NCBI GenBank assembly: GCA_035505955.1
Contig: DATJQH010000114.1
Span: 23,567-87,566 of the forward strand
DNA length: 64,000 bases
DNA from: Fen-999 sp035505955
Lineage (GTDB): Bacteria > Pseudomonadota > Gammaproteobacteria > Burkholderiales > Rhodocyclaceae
Direction of reading: 5' to 3'
Of the stretch, positions 9,524 to 18,029 are shown piece after piece. A program made the translations under genes and the position numbers. Position 1 is the first letter of the stretch, and each line of letters begins with the position of its first letter. A model generated the notes under the pieces. That model did no database searches. It saw nothing but the letters and a program-made list of their open reading frames with translations, and was not told the origin of the DNA.

Positions 9524-10143
9524 TGGATCCCTCTGTCAGGCTGATAGGCGCGCATGAAGCACGCAATAATTTGTTCCACCCGCTGCGCGGCGGGCGCGGG
9601 TTCGACGACCGCAAACAGGCTTCGCGTACGGTCGTAGTGGATCAACATGCCGTTCAGCATCTCGGCCGCGAGCGCCGGATCGTCCTGCCGGAGTTCGCCT
9701 CGGCGCATTGCTCCGTCGATGAATTCGGCGAGGTGGCGGTGTGTCTCCATGGGACCCTCGCGCCAAATCAGGCGCCCAAGCTCTGGCAGGCGCGGCAGCT
9801 CGCCGACGAGCGCACGGAACCATGCCAGCCCTTCCGGACTGAGGAGCTTCCTGCGCAGCGCGTGTCCGTAGGCGACGAGACGGTCGGGCAGGTTGCCTGG
9901 AGCGTCGTCCAGTTCGACCACCACGTCGCGCACGCCGGTGCGAATGGTCTCTTCGAAGAGCGCTTCCTTGCTCGGGAAGTGGTTGTAAACGGTTTGCTTC
10001 GCGACGCCGGCCGCGGCGGCGATGCGATCGACGCTGGCACCCCTGAAGCCGTCCTTCATGAACTCCTCCCGCGCGGCACAGACGAGGCGCTGACGGGAAT
10101 CGGAGTCCGGATGGGGAGGGTTTGAGCCCTTGGGCACAGACAT
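9520..10143 (-). CDS. TetR/AcrR-family repressor of the efflux operon
   Basis: Protein of 207 residues. The N-terminal helix-turn-helix is clear (ASVDRIAAAAGVAKQTVYNHFPSKEALFEE, about residues 36-65). The C-terminal part resembles the AcrR-type ligand domain. It is the first gene of the efflux operon rather than divergent from it, so it would repress its own transcript and the pump together. A perfect palindrome ends at the first base of its ATG. No good Shine-Dalgarno sequence precedes that ATG, so the mRNA may be leaderless or start at a nearby codon. Confidence 0.9.
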   Translation of the reverse strand: MSVPKGSNPPHPDSDSRQRLVCAAREEFMKDGFRGASVDRIAAAAGVAKQTVYNHFPSKEALFEETIRTGVRDVVVELDDAPGNLPDRLVAYGHALRRKLLSPEGLAWFRALVGELPRLPELGRLIWREGPMETHRHLAEFIDGAMRRGELRQDDPALAAEMLNGMLIHYDRTRSLFAVVEPAPAAQRVEQIIACFMRAYQPDRGIQ

Positions 10144-10158
10144 AGACTGCGCAGTCTA
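10143..10158. promoter_or_regulatory. Perfect 16-bp palindrome, probable TetR operator
   Basis: TAGACTGCGCAGTCTA is identical to its reverse complement. It lies directly at the 5' end of tetR, with the A of the start codon as its last base on the coding strand. Length and symmetry fit a TetR/AcrR dimer site, and its place between the atp terminator and tetR fits repression of the efflux operon promoter. That this repressor binds it is inference. Confidence 0.7.
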
Positions 10159-10170
10159 CTTGGTAATTGT

Positions 10171-10198
10171 GCAAAAGAAAAGGCGGCCGAAGCCGCCT
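10171..10198 (-). terminator. Rho-independent terminator of the ATP synthase operon
   Basis: On the minus strand the RNA reads AGGCGGC-UUCG-GCCGCCU: a perfect 7-bp GC-rich stem with a stabilising UUCG tetraloop, followed by UUUCUUUU. It begins 27 nt after the atpC stop. It insulates the atp operon from the tetR-efflux operon that follows in the same direction. Confidence 0.88.
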
Positions 10199-10224
10199 GT
10201 TCTCGATGGGATCTCAGCCCAAGC

Positions 10225-10650
10225 TCAATGCCGCGGTTTGCGCAACCTCTGGATCGCCGCAAGTTGCGCCACAGCCTCTGCGAGCTCGGCCTGGGCGCGC
10301 GCGTAGTCGAGTTCGGATTCCCGATTGGTCATCGTCTCCTCGGCTTTCCGCTTGGCGTCGAGTGCCTTGGCTTCGTCGAGATCCTTGCCACGGATGGCGG
10401 TATCTGCAAGCACGGTCACGAGCCCCGGTTGCACTTCCAGAATCCCGCCGGCAACGAATATCAACTCCTCGTGCTCCTGACCCTGGATCTTCAGCCGCAC
10501 CGCGCCCGGCTTGATGCGCGTCATGAGCGGCATGTGACCGGGCAGGATACCGAGCTCGCCTGCCTCGCCCGGCAACACGACAAACTCGGCGAGACCGGAG
10601 AAGATCGACTCTTCGGCACTTACTACGTCGACGTGGATGGAAATCGCCAT
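10225..10650 (-). CDS. atpC: F1Fo ATP synthase epsilon subunit
   Basis: Epsilon subunit of 141 residues, with the N-terminal beta-sandwich (IHVDVVSAEESIFSGLAEFVVLPGEAGELGILPGHMPLMTRIKPG) and the C-terminal two-helix regulatory domain (SELDYARAQAELAEAVAQLAAIQRL). It is part of the central stalk and inhibits ATP hydrolysis. Last gene of the atp operon, followed by a hairpin terminator. Confidence 0.97.
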   Translation of the reverse strand: MAISIHVDVVSAEESIFSGLAEFVVLPGEAGELGILPGHMPLMTRIKPGAVRLKIQGQEHEELIFVAGGILEVQPGLVTVLADTAIRGKDLDEAKALDAKRKAEETMTNRESELDYARAQAELAEAVAQLAAIQRLRKPRH

Positions 10651-10668
10651 GTCGCCCCTCCTTCCTGG

Positions 10669-12069
10669 TTACTGAAGCGTCTTGGCCTTCTCGAAGACTT
10701 CCTCGATGCCGCCGACCATGTAGAACGCCTGTTCCGGCAGACTGTCGCACTCGCCCTCGACAATCATCTTGAAGCCCTTGATGGTTTCCTTGAGCGGAAC
10801 GATCTTGCCGGGCGTGCCCGTGAAGACTTCGGCCACATTGAATGGCTGCGACAGGAAGCGCTGAATCTTGCGCGCCCGCGAAACGGCCAGCTTGTCGTCC
10901 GGCGACAGTTCGTCCATGCCCAGAATCGCGATGATGTCGCGTAGCTCCTTGTAGCGCTGCAGCGTGGCTTGCACGCGACGCGCGGTCTGGTAGTGTTCTT
11001 CGCCGACAACCAGCGGGTCGAGCTGGCGGGACGTGGAATCCAGCGGATCCACCGCCGGGTAAATGCCCAGCGATGCGATGTCGCGCGACAGCACGACGGT
11101 GGAGTCGAGGTGCAAGAAGGTCGTGGCGGGCGACGGGTCGGTCAGGTCGTCCGCAGGGACGTATACAGCCTGGATCGAGGTGATCGAGCCGACCTTCGTC
11201 GAGGTGATGCGCTCCTGCAGGCGGCCCATTTCTTCGGCCAGCGTCGGCTGGTAGCCCACTGCGGAAGGCATCCGGCCCAGCAGGGCGGAAACTTCAGTAC
11301 CCGCCAGGGTGTAGCGGTAGATGTTGTCGATGAACAGCAGAATGTCGCGGCCTTCGTCACGGAACTTCTCGGCCATCGTCAGGCCGGTCAGGGCGACGCG
11401 CAGACGGTTGCCCGGCGGCTCGTTCATCTGGCCGAAGACCATCGCCACCTTGTCCAGTACCTTCGACTCCTTCATCTCGTGGTAGAAGTCATTGCCCTCG
11501 CGCGTACGCTCGCCGACACCCGCAAAGACCGAGTAGCCACCGTACGACTTGGCGATGTTGTTGATCAGTTCCATCATATTCACGGTCTTGCCGACGCCTG
11601 CACCGCCGAACAGACCGACCTTGCCGCCCTTGGCAAACGGACAGATCAGGTCAATAACCTTGATCCCCGTCGGCAGCAGTTCAACCGAGGGGGACAATTC
11701 ATCGAATTTCGGCGCCTGCGCGTGAATCGGACGCCTCTCTTCGGTCGGAATCGAACCCGCCTCGTCGATTGGACGGCCGAGAACGTCCATGATGCGGCCC
11801 AGCGTACCCGTACCGACGGGGACGGAGATTGCGGCACCTGTGTTCTTGACCTTCATGCCACGACGCAGCCCGTCGGACGAGCCGAGCGCAATGGTGCGGA
11901 CAATGCCGTCGCCGAGTTGTTGCTGGACTTCGAAAGTCAGGCCGTCTTCGGCCATACCGCCGCCAGCCTCGTCGAGAACGAGGGCGTCGTAGACTTTCGG
12001 CATGTTTTCACGGGGGAACTTGATGTCCACCACGGCGCCGATGCATTGGACGATGTTTCCGTTGCTCAT
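10669..12069 (-). CDS. atpD: F1Fo ATP synthase beta subunit
   Basis: Catalytic F1 subunit of 466 residues. The Walker A loop GGAGVGKT is near residue 155, preceded by VGLF, with the ERTREGND motif after it and the DELSPDD (DELSEED-like) segment near the C-terminus. It forms the catalytic alpha3beta3 head with AtpA. Length and motifs are normal. Confidence 0.98.
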   Translation of the reverse strand: MSNGNIVQCIGAVVDIKFPRENMPKVYDALVLDEAGGGMAEDGLTFEVQQQLGDGIVRTIALGSSDGLRRGMKVKNTGAAISVPVGTGTLGRIMDVLGRPIDEAGSIPTEERRPIHAQAPKFDELSPSVELLPTGIKVIDLICPFAKGGKVGLFGGAGVGKTVNMMELINNIAKSYGGYSVFAGVGERTREGNDFYHEMKESKVLDKVAMVFGQMNEPPGNRLRVALTGLTMAEKFRDEGRDILLFIDNIYRYTLAGTEVSALLGRMPSAVGYQPTLAEEMGRLQERITSTKVGSITSIQAVYVPADDLTDPSPATTFLHLDSTVVLSRDIASLGIYPAVDPLDSTSRQLDPLVVGEEHYQTARRVQATLQRYKELRDIIAILGMDELSPDDKLAVSRARKIQRFLSQPFNVAEVFTGTPGKIVPLKETIKGFKMIVEGECDSLPEQAFYMVGGIEEVFEKAKTLQ

Positions 12070-12098
12070 AGTCGTATCCTTAATGCGTTAAACCTGTA

Positions 12099-12980
12099 TC
12101 AACCCGCGATGGCTGCGGCGCCACCGACGATTTCGGAGATTTCCTTGGTAATCGCTGCCTGGCGCGCCTTGTTGTAGATGAGCTGGAGTTCCTTGATGAC
12201 GTTGCCTGCGTTGTCGGTTGCGGACTTCATTGCAACCATGCGGGCGGATTGCTCCGACGCCATGTTTTCCGCCACGGCTTGATAGATCAGCGCTTCGACG
12301 TAGCGAATCAACAACTCGTCGATGACAACGCGCGCTTCCGGCTCATAGAGGTAGTCCCAATGCCCCTGCGGCGTACCGAGGCGCTCGCCGGTGAGCGGCA
12401 ACAGCTGCTCGACCACTGGTTCCTGCTTCATCGTGTTGACGAATCGCGTATAGGCAATGTACACGCGGTCGAGTTCGCCGCTCTGAACGGCGTCGATCAT
12501 GACTTTCACGGGCCCGATCAACTTCTCGAGGTGCGGTGTGTCACCCAGATGCGTGACGTTCGACACGACTTTGGCACCCATCCGCTGCATGAAGCCCAAC
12601 CCCTTGTTGCCTATGCAGGTAACGCGAATTTCGGTCGCCCCATCGCGTTCCCAGTCGCGCATCGAACCCACAAGAGAGCGCAACACGTTGGTGTTGAGGC
12701 CGCCGCAGAGACCCTTGTCGGTCGTCACGACGATCAGACCGACTCGCGTGGGTTTGGAGCCGGACTCCTTCGCCAGGAACGGATGACGGTAGTCCGATAG
12801 CGTTGCCGCCGACAGATTTGCCGCCAGCCGCCGAATCTTCTCGGAGTAAGGACGGGCAGCGCGCATGCGGTCCTGCGCCTTGCGCATCTTGGACGCGGCC
12901 ACCATTTCCATGGCCTTGGTGATCTTGCGGGTGTTCTGGACCGACTTGATCTTGGTCCGAATCTCTTTGCCGACCGCCAT
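12099..12980 (-). CDS. atpG: F1Fo ATP synthase gamma subunit
   Basis: Rotor stalk subunit of 293 residues. The conserved N-terminus (EIRTKIKSVQNTRKITKAMEMVAASKMRKAQ) and C-terminal coiled-coil partner helix (SEQSARMVAMKSATDNAGNVIKEL, with YNKARQAAITKEISEIVGGAAA) are intact. It sits in the standard order between atpA and atpD. Confidence 0.98.
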   Translation of the reverse strand: MAVGKEIRTKIKSVQNTRKITKAMEMVAASKMRKAQDRMRAARPYSEKIRRLAANLSAATLSDYRHPFLAKESGSKPTRVGLIVVTTDKGLCGGLNTNVLRSLVGSMRDWERDGATEIRVTCIGNKGLGFMQRMGAKVVSNVTHLGDTPHLEKLIGPVKVMIDAVQSGELDRVYIAYTRFVNTMKQEPVVEQLLPLTGERLGTPQGHWDYLYEPEARVVIDELLIRYVEALIYQAVAENMASEQSARMVAMKSATDNAGNVIKELQLIYNKARQAAITKEISEIVGGAAAIAG

Positions 12981-12989
12981 GATGTTCGC

Positions 12990-14528
12990 CTATGCCCAGT
13001 TCTTCTTGAACTCGGCGATCGCTGCGGCCATCTGCGTTTCGCCTTCCTTGTCCAGATCCTTGGTCGATTCGACCTTGTCCATGAGCGAAGCGTGCTGCGC
13101 CTTCATGTACTTGTGCAGGTCAGCCTCGAATGCAAGCAGCTTTGGCACTTCGACGTCGTCGAGGTAGCCTTGGTTGATCGCAAACAGCGAGACCGCCATG
13201 TCGGCAACAGAGAGCGGCGTGAACTGCGCCTGTTTCATGAGTTCAGTGACCCGGCGGCCACGTTCCAACTGCTTGCGCGTCGCGTCGTCCAGGTCCGAGG
13301 CAAACTGCGCGAAAGCCGCCAATTCCCGATACTGCGCGAGCGCAAGCCGCACGCCACCGCCGAGCTTCTTGATCACCTTGGTCTGCGCCGCACCGCCGAC
13401 GCGAGATACCGAGATGCCAGCGTTGATGGCAGGACGAATGCCGGCGTTGAAGAGGTCGGTTTCCAGGAAGATCTGACCGTCGGTAATGGAGATGACGTTG
13501 GTCGGAACGAATGCTGACACGTCGCCGGCCTGGGTTTCGATGACAGGAAGTGCCGTCAGCGAGCCAGTCTTGCCCTTGACAGCGCCTTTGGTGTACTTCT
13601 CGACCCAGCCGTCATTGACGCGCGCCGCGCGCTCGAGCAGACGCGAGTGCAGGTAGAACACGTCACCGGGGTAAGCTTCGCGGCCCGGCGGACGGCGCAG
13701 CAACAGCGAAATCTGGCGATACGCCCAAGCCTGTTTGGTCAAGTCATCATAAATGATCAGCGCGTCCTGGCCGCGGTCACGGAAATACTCGCCCATCGTG
13801 CAGCCGGCATATGGGGCGATGAACTGCAATGCGGCAGACTCCGCTGCGGTCGCGGCCACGACGATCGTGTAGGCCATCGCGCCATATTCTTCGAGCTTGC
13901 GCACCACGTTCATGACGGATGAGGACTTCTGGCCGATGGCAACGTAGATGCAGATAAGGTCTTTGCCCTTCTGATTGATGATCGTGTCAATCGCGACGGC
14001 TGTCTTGCCGGTCTGGCGGTCGCCGATGATAAGTTCGCGCTGGCCCCGCCCGATGGGAACCATGGAGTCAACCGACTTGAGACCAGTCTGCACCGGTGTC
14101 GAGACCGATTTCCGCCAGATGACGCCAGGAGCAACCTTCTCGATCTTGTCGCTCTCGCTTGAGTTGATGGGGCCCTTGCCGTCGATGGGCTGACCAAGCG
14201 CGTTGACGACGCGCCCGATGAGCTGCGGCCCGACCGGAACTTCGAGAATGCGTCCGGTGGTCTTGACGATGTCGCCTTCGGTGATGTGCTCGTATTCGCC
14301 GAGAACAACGGCGCCGACGGAATCGCGCTCGAGGTTGAGCGCCATGCCGTAGGTATTGCCGGGAAACTCCAGCATCTCGCCCTGCATGACGTCCGCCAGT
14401 CCGTGGATACGGCAGATGCCATCAGTTACGGAAACGACGGTGCCCTGCGTGCGCACTTCCGTCGCGCCTTGCAGGTTCTGGATCTTGTTCTTGATCAGTT
14501 CGCTGATCTCTGACGGATTCAACTGCAT
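12990..14528 (-). CDS. atpA: F1Fo ATP synthase alpha subunit
   Basis: Non-catalytic nucleotide-binding F1 subunit of 512 residues, with Walker A GDRQTGKT near residue 170 and the family signature PAINAGISVSRVGGAAQ. Start MQLNPSEISELIKNKIQNL is typical of proteobacterial AtpA. The order atpH-atpA-atpG is normal, with short gaps of about 10 nt. Confidence 0.98.
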   Translation of the reverse strand: MQLNPSEISELIKNKIQNLQGATEVRTQGTVVSVTDGICRIHGLADVMQGEMLEFPGNTYGMALNLERDSVGAVVLGEYEHITEGDIVKTTGRILEVPVGPQLIGRVVNALGQPIDGKGPINSSESDKIEKVAPGVIWRKSVSTPVQTGLKSVDSMVPIGRGQRELIIGDRQTGKTAVAIDTIINQKGKDLICIYVAIGQKSSSVMNVVRKLEEYGAMAYTIVVAATAAESAALQFIAPYAGCTMGEYFRDRGQDALIIYDDLTKQAWAYRQISLLLRRPPGREAYPGDVFYLHSRLLERAARVNDGWVEKYTKGAVKGKTGSLTALPVIETQAGDVSAFVPTNVISITDGQIFLETDLFNAGIRPAINAGISVSRVGGAAQTKVIKKLGGGVRLALAQYRELAAFAQFASDLDDATRKQLERGRRVTELMKQAQFTPLSVADMAVSLFAINQGYLDDVEVPKLLAFEADLHKYMKAQHASLMDKVESTKDLDKEGETQMAAAIAEFKKNWA

Positions 14529-14538
14529 TGAAATTCTC

Positions 14539-15066
14539 CTAACTGTTCAGGGCCGCACGCATTGCTGCGAGCTTGCCGCTGACTGAGGCATCGAGCACCT
14601 GGTCGCCGACCACTACCTTGACACCACCGATCAAATCCCTGCTTTCCACGACCGACAGCTGCAATCGGCCGAAGCGGTCTTCCAGCACTGCCTTCAACTG
14701 CTGTAGCTGACTGCTGTCCAGTGGAAAAGCCGAGTAGATGATGCCTTCCTTCACTCCTTCGTCGCCGCGCTTCATCGCGTCGAACTGCGTCGAAATCTCT
14801 GGCAGGCAGGTTAGACGTCCGTTTTCAGACAACATCCTGATCAGGTTACCGATCTCGGGATCACCCGCCGCGGCAGTGCGAAACAGATCTTCAACAGCTG
14901 ACGCTGCGACATTGGGGTTACCGATCAGGGCAGCGGCGGCCGGATCATCGACGAGCTGCGACAGACGATGGAGCGCCTCGGACCACGGAGACAACGCCTT
15001 TCGCTCCCGTGCAAGCCGAAAGGCAGCTTCGGCGTACGGTCGAGCAATGGTGGCGATTTCGGCCAT
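14539..15066 (-). CDS. atpH: F1Fo ATP synthase delta subunit
   Basis: Peripheral-stalk (OSCP-like) subunit of 175 residues. The N-terminal helical bundle starts AEIATIARPYAEAAFRLARERK; the C-terminal family motif VVESRDLIGGVKVVVGDQVLDASVSGKL is intact. It joins the b-subunit stalk to the alpha3beta3 head. It lies 4 nt after atpF. Confidence 0.96.
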   Translation of the reverse strand: MAEIATIARPYAEAAFRLARERKALSPWSEALHRLSQLVDDPAAAALIGNPNVAASAVEDLFRTAAAGDPEIGNLIRMLSENGRLTCLPEISTQFDAMKRGDEGVKEGIIYSAFPLDSSQLQQLKAVLEDRFGRLQLSVVESRDLIGGVKVVVGDQVLDASVSGKLAAMRAALNS

Positions 15067-15070
15067 GATC

Positions 15071-15541
15071 CTAGAGTTCCTGCTTCAGCGCGGCCAGCAT
15101 TTCAGCGTGCGCTGCGGCATTGACCTCGCGGCGCAGGATCTTTTCAGCACCAGCGACCGCCAGCTGGGCTACGCGCTCGCGCAAATCCTGCCTCGCACGC
15201 TCGGCTTCCTGCGCAATCTCAGCCTTCGCCGACGCAACGACCTTGTCCGCTTCGACGCGGGCAGCTGCCTTGGCATCCTCAATGATCTGCAGGCCGCGCC
15301 GTTCGGCTTGCGCAAGCAGATCAGTTGATTTTTCCTTGCTTTCGCGAAGGACATCAGCAGAGCGTCGACTCGCAAGCTCAAGGTCGAGCTTGCCACGCTC
15401 GGCTGCTTCCAGTCCCTCGGCGATGGTTTTCTGCCGATTCTCGATTGCAGTCCGCAGCGGCGGCCATATGAACTTCACCGTGAACCAGATGAAGATGGCA
15501 AACGCGACCGCTTGCGAAATAAGGGTCAGATTGATATCCAT
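15071..15541 (-). CDS. atpF: F1Fo ATP synthase subunit b
   Basis: Stator subunit of 156 residues: one N-terminal membrane segment (LISQAVAFAIFIWFTVKFIWPPL) followed by a long charged helix rich in Ala, Glu and Arg, the dimeric peripheral stalk. Length matches the E. coli protein. No duplicated b' gene is present. Confidence 0.97.
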   Translation of the reverse strand: MDINLTLISQAVAFAIFIWFTVKFIWPPLRTAIENRQKTIAEGLEAAERGKLDLELASRRSADVLRESKEKSTDLLAQAERRGLQIIEDAKAAARVEADKVVASAKAEIAQEAERARQDLRERVAQLAVAGAEKILRREVNAAAHAEMLAALKQEL

Positions 15542-15591
15542 GTGTCCGCCACTTGAGTCGGGTGGAATAGTCCGCTACTTCGGTCGCGGGA

Positions 15592-15873
15592 CTAGTGAGC
15601 GGCCTGGATGACGGCCAGCAGCGGGTTGCCGAAAGCGAAGAGCATGGCCAAGCCAACACCAATGATGAACGAGGCGTCGATCAGACCAAGCAGCAGAAAA
15701 ACTTTCGCCTGCAGCGTGGGCATCATCTCCGGTTGCCTCGCGGAGGCCTCCAGGAAACGGCTGGCCATGATGCCGATGCCGATACAGGCACCCGCGGCGC
15801 CCAGACCGATGATGAGGCCGATGCCGATGCCGGTGTAGGCTTGAATCATGGCCAGGAATTGAAGCTTGTCCAT
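15592..15873 (-). CDS. atpE: F1Fo ATP synthase subunit c
   Basis: c-ring proteolipid of 93 residues with two membrane helices: GIGIGLIIGLGAAGACIGIGIMASRFLEA, the polar loop ARQPEM, and VFLLLGLIDASFIIGVGLAMLFAF. The proton-binding carboxylate is the Asp of LIDASF, about residue 66. It is slightly longer at both ends than the E. coli protein, as is common in betaproteobacteria. Confidence 0.97.
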   Translation of the reverse strand: MDKLQFLAMIQAYTGIGIGLIIGLGAAGACIGIGIMASRFLEASARQPEMMPTLQAKVFLLLGLIDASFIIGVGLAMLFAFGNPLLAVIQAAH

Positions 15874-15928
15874 TGTCGCTTTCCTTTCGTTTGCGGATTG
15901 GGGTTAACTCAGGTTAAAAGAAACTAGA

Positions 15929-16741
15929 TCAGTGACTCTCGTGAGCCATCGACAGATATACGACGGTCAACATCATGAAGATGAACGCTTGCAAGACTAC
16001 GATCAGGATGTGGAATATTGCCCAGCCGGCACCCAGAAGGGCGCCAAAAATCGTACCGGCCCAGCCCGTGGCCGCCCACATGCCGAGCAGCAAGAAGATG
16101 ATCTCCCCCGCATACATATTTCCGTACAGACGCAGGGAGTGCGAAAGCGGCTTCGACAAGTATTCGATGATGTTCAGCAACAGGTTCGCCGGCCACAGCA
16201 AGGGATGGTTGCCAAACGGGGAGCAGAAGAGTTCGTGGATCCAACCGCCCAGGCCTTTGACCTTGATGCTGTAGAAGATCATCAGGAACCACACGGACAG
16301 TGCGAGAGCGAACGTCGTATTGACATCGGCCGTGGGGACGCTGCGAAATTTGTGCAATCCAAGCACATGCTCGTAAAACCCAGCCATCCAGTCCACCGGC
16401 AGAAAGTCCATGGCGTTCATCAGCAACACCCAGACGAACACCGTAAGGGCAGCTGGCGCGACGAACGAGTGCCGCTCTCCGTGAAAGATTCCCTTGACCT
16501 GATCGTCCACGAACTCGATGGCGAGCTCCACAAACGCTTGGCGGCGACCCGGCACGCCGGACGTCGCACCTCTAACGACCCACCAGAGGAATCCGAACGC
16601 GAACACGCCCAGCAACACCGAGACGACCAGGGTGTCCACGTGCAGCACCCAAAAATTGCCAGTGTCGACCGGCTTCTCCAAGAATGAGAGGTGGTGACTG
16701 ATGTAGGACGTTGGCGTCAACGCGGATTCGGCTTCGGACAT
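15929..16741 (-). CDS. atpB: F1Fo ATP synthase subunit a
   Basis: Integral membrane stator subunit of 270 residues. The start is the ATG encoding MSEAESALTPTSYISHHLSFL, the normal N-terminus; an upstream in-frame start would run into atpI. The essential arginine lies in LSKPLSHSLRLYGNMYAGEI, in the helix that faces the c-ring. The gene begins within a few bases of the end of atpI. Confidence 0.97.
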   Translation of the reverse strand: MSEAESALTPTSYISHHLSFLEKPVDTGNFWVLHVDTLVVSVLLGVFAFGFLWWVVRGATSGVPGRRQAFVELAIEFVDDQVKGIFHGERHSFVAPAALTVFVWVLLMNAMDFLPVDWMAGFYEHVLGLHKFRSVPTADVNTTFALALSVWFLMIFYSIKVKGLGGWIHELFCSPFGNHPLLWPANLLLNIIEYLSKPLSHSLRLYGNMYAGEIIFLLLGMWAATGWAGTIFGALLGAGWAIFHILIVVLQAFIFMMLTVVYLSMAHESH

Positions 16742-16742
16742 G

Positions 16743-17126
16743 TCAGGACCTAGTGGAAGATCTCGGGAAATTGCTTGAAAGCGCTGCGGCAAACCCGGCA
16801 AACAGCGTTGACGCCACGAAGGCACACATGAACGCCGCAACCACCATTCGGGGGTACGCGACGAAACTCAGCCAAAGCAGCAATACGATTACGGTCAGCT
16901 TCACTGACTCGGCTCGAATGGCAACGCGCAGAACGTCGCGTGCCGATTTCGCCGACAGCCTCGAAAACCACCAGAAGGCCACGTACCCGAGCAAGGCCAC
17001 GGTCCCGCCGAGAACCGAAGAAAGGAGGGCGTCCAACCCGCCGAAACCGGCGGCAACAAGCCCGGCCGCTACGATGGCCACTGACTGCCAAGCCATTGCG
17101 ATGCGAAAGGAGTTGGAAGTCCGCAT
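16743..17126 (-). CDS. atpI: ATP synthase assembly protein AtpI
   Basis: Small four-helix membrane protein of 127 residues from the ATG (MRTSNSFRIAMAWQS). An upstream in-frame TTG would add 23 residues of non-conserved sequence, so I prefer the ATG. Hydrophobic segments are about AIVAAGLVAAGFGGLDALLSS, GTVALLGYVAFWWF, VIVLLLWLSFVAY and AAFMCAFVASTLFAGFAAAL. AtpI is the usual first gene of atp operons and helps c-ring assembly or ion supply. Confidence 0.85.
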   Translation of the reverse strand: MRTSNSFRIAMAWQSVAIVAAGLVAAGFGGLDALLSSVLGGTVALLGYVAFWWFSRLSAKSARDVLRVAIRAESVKLTVIVLLLWLSFVAYPRMVVAAFMCAFVASTLFAGFAAALSSNFPRSSTRS

Positions 17127-17239
17127 GCTCTGTGACGGTTTAGATGGCAAGGTTTTGAGCAACACACTACACCTGGCCAAGAAATGGCGAATCAATAATG
17201 CTCATGAATATTGAGAGAAGCTTATGGAGACGGCCGTTC

Positions 17240-17335
17240 TGCTGCTATGCAGCGTAGGCAGTAAGCCCTCAGCCGCCATTAAACCTGCGAATGCTATCAA
17301 AAGCCGATCCGTGGGTCAATTGCTGCTTTGCAGCG
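17240..17335. repeat. Two near-identical palindromes flanking the atp promoter
   Basis: TGCTGCTATGCAGCG at 17240-17254 and TGCTGCTTTGCAGCG at 17321-17335 differ at one base. Each contains GCTGC-3 nt-GCAGC. The first lies in the predicted 5' leader, the second immediately upstream of the -35 element, 81 bp apart. They could be operator sites or small RNA hairpins. No T-tract follows, so they are not terminators. Otherwise I see nothing coding in 17,127-17,360. Confidence 0.5.
17291..17319 (-). promoter_or_regulatory. Sigma70-type promoter of the ATP synthase operon
   Basis: Minus strand: -35 TTGACC (17319-17314), exactly 17 nt, then -10 TAGCAT (17296-17291). The matches are 5 of 6 and 4 of 6 to consensus. 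It would give a leader of about 155 nt before atpI. It is the best promoter-like pair in the 234-nt gap between the CBS gene and atpI. Confidence 0.6.
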
Positions 17336-17360
17336 AAATGCGGGTTGCCGGCCACAGGAT

Positions 17361-17960
17361 CTAAACTCCAGCGAACGCCGCCTCAATTTCGGCAAAAGTA
17401 CGCGCAACTTCATGCGTTGTGAGGTCAACGCCCAATTGCCGCGCAATCTGGGAGGCGGAAAATATCCCGCGCAACGTCTGCTTGTTGGCTTCCTTGTCTT
17501 CGTCGACCACCAGCGTGTGCTGGCGACCACAGGCTTCAAGGGTCGCGACGATGTGCCCAACCTCCGCACGCTGTACGTCGGCCATCTTGATGGCCTCCAT
17601 GTCCTCGAGATTCGTCATGACGTCGCGCACCTGGAGTTCCTCGCGCTTTGCGCTTCTTGCCTGCGCGACACGTACCGGTTTCTCGCCGAAAAGGTCCCTG
17701 GCGGTAACAACACCGGATATGCGGCCGTTGATCTCGACGACCAGGAGCAGGCGGACGCCTCGCAGAATCATGTGCTGGTTTGCCTGAGCGAGCGTCTCCT
17801 GCGGTGTAACCGTGGCCGGAGGAATGCGGGTCAGATCCGTCATGACCTCAATTGCAGGCGAGTTGACGGTCACGAAGGTCGGGTTGAGGGCGCCACCGAC
17901 ATAACAGCCGCCGGAGCACACGGCAAACTGCGTCAACGGCTTGTAACGGTCCTTGATCAT
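17361..17960 (-). CDS. CBS-domain pair protein
   Basis: Protein of 199 residues with two CBS domains (about 35-95 and 105-185). The pattern VTPQETLAQANQHMILRGVRLLLVVEINGRISGVVTARDLFG is a clear CBS half, and the second has RQHTLVVDEDKEANKQTLRGIFSASQIARQLG. The N-terminus holds a Cys pair (AVCSGGCYVGGA). Such pairs bind adenine nucleotides and regulate partners; the target is unknown. A good GGAG ribosome site precedes the ATG. It lies between parB and the atp promoter, in the same direction as parB. Confidence 0.85.
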   Translation of the reverse strand: MIKDRYKPLTQFAVCSGGCYVGGALNPTFVTVNSPAIEVMTDLTRIPPATVTPQETLAQANQHMILRGVRLLLVVEINGRISGVVTARDLFGEKPVRVAQARSAKREELQVRDVMTNLEDMEAIKMADVQRAEVGHIVATLEACGRQHTLVVDEDKEANKQTLRGIFSASQIARQLGVDLTTHEVARTFAEIEAAFAGV

Positions 17961-18029
17961 GTCGTTCTCCTGCCTCTTAATGGGAATTGAAATCGCATTC
18001 TATGTTGGGTTGCGCCCCTACGGACTTGC

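Noticed and set aside
6143..9544. Open frame of 1133 codons antisense to the efflux permease and adaptor
   Set aside because: It lies opposite two clearly conserved RND genes, has no recognisable domain and an Arg/His/Gly-rich composition typical of antisense frames in GC-rich DNA.
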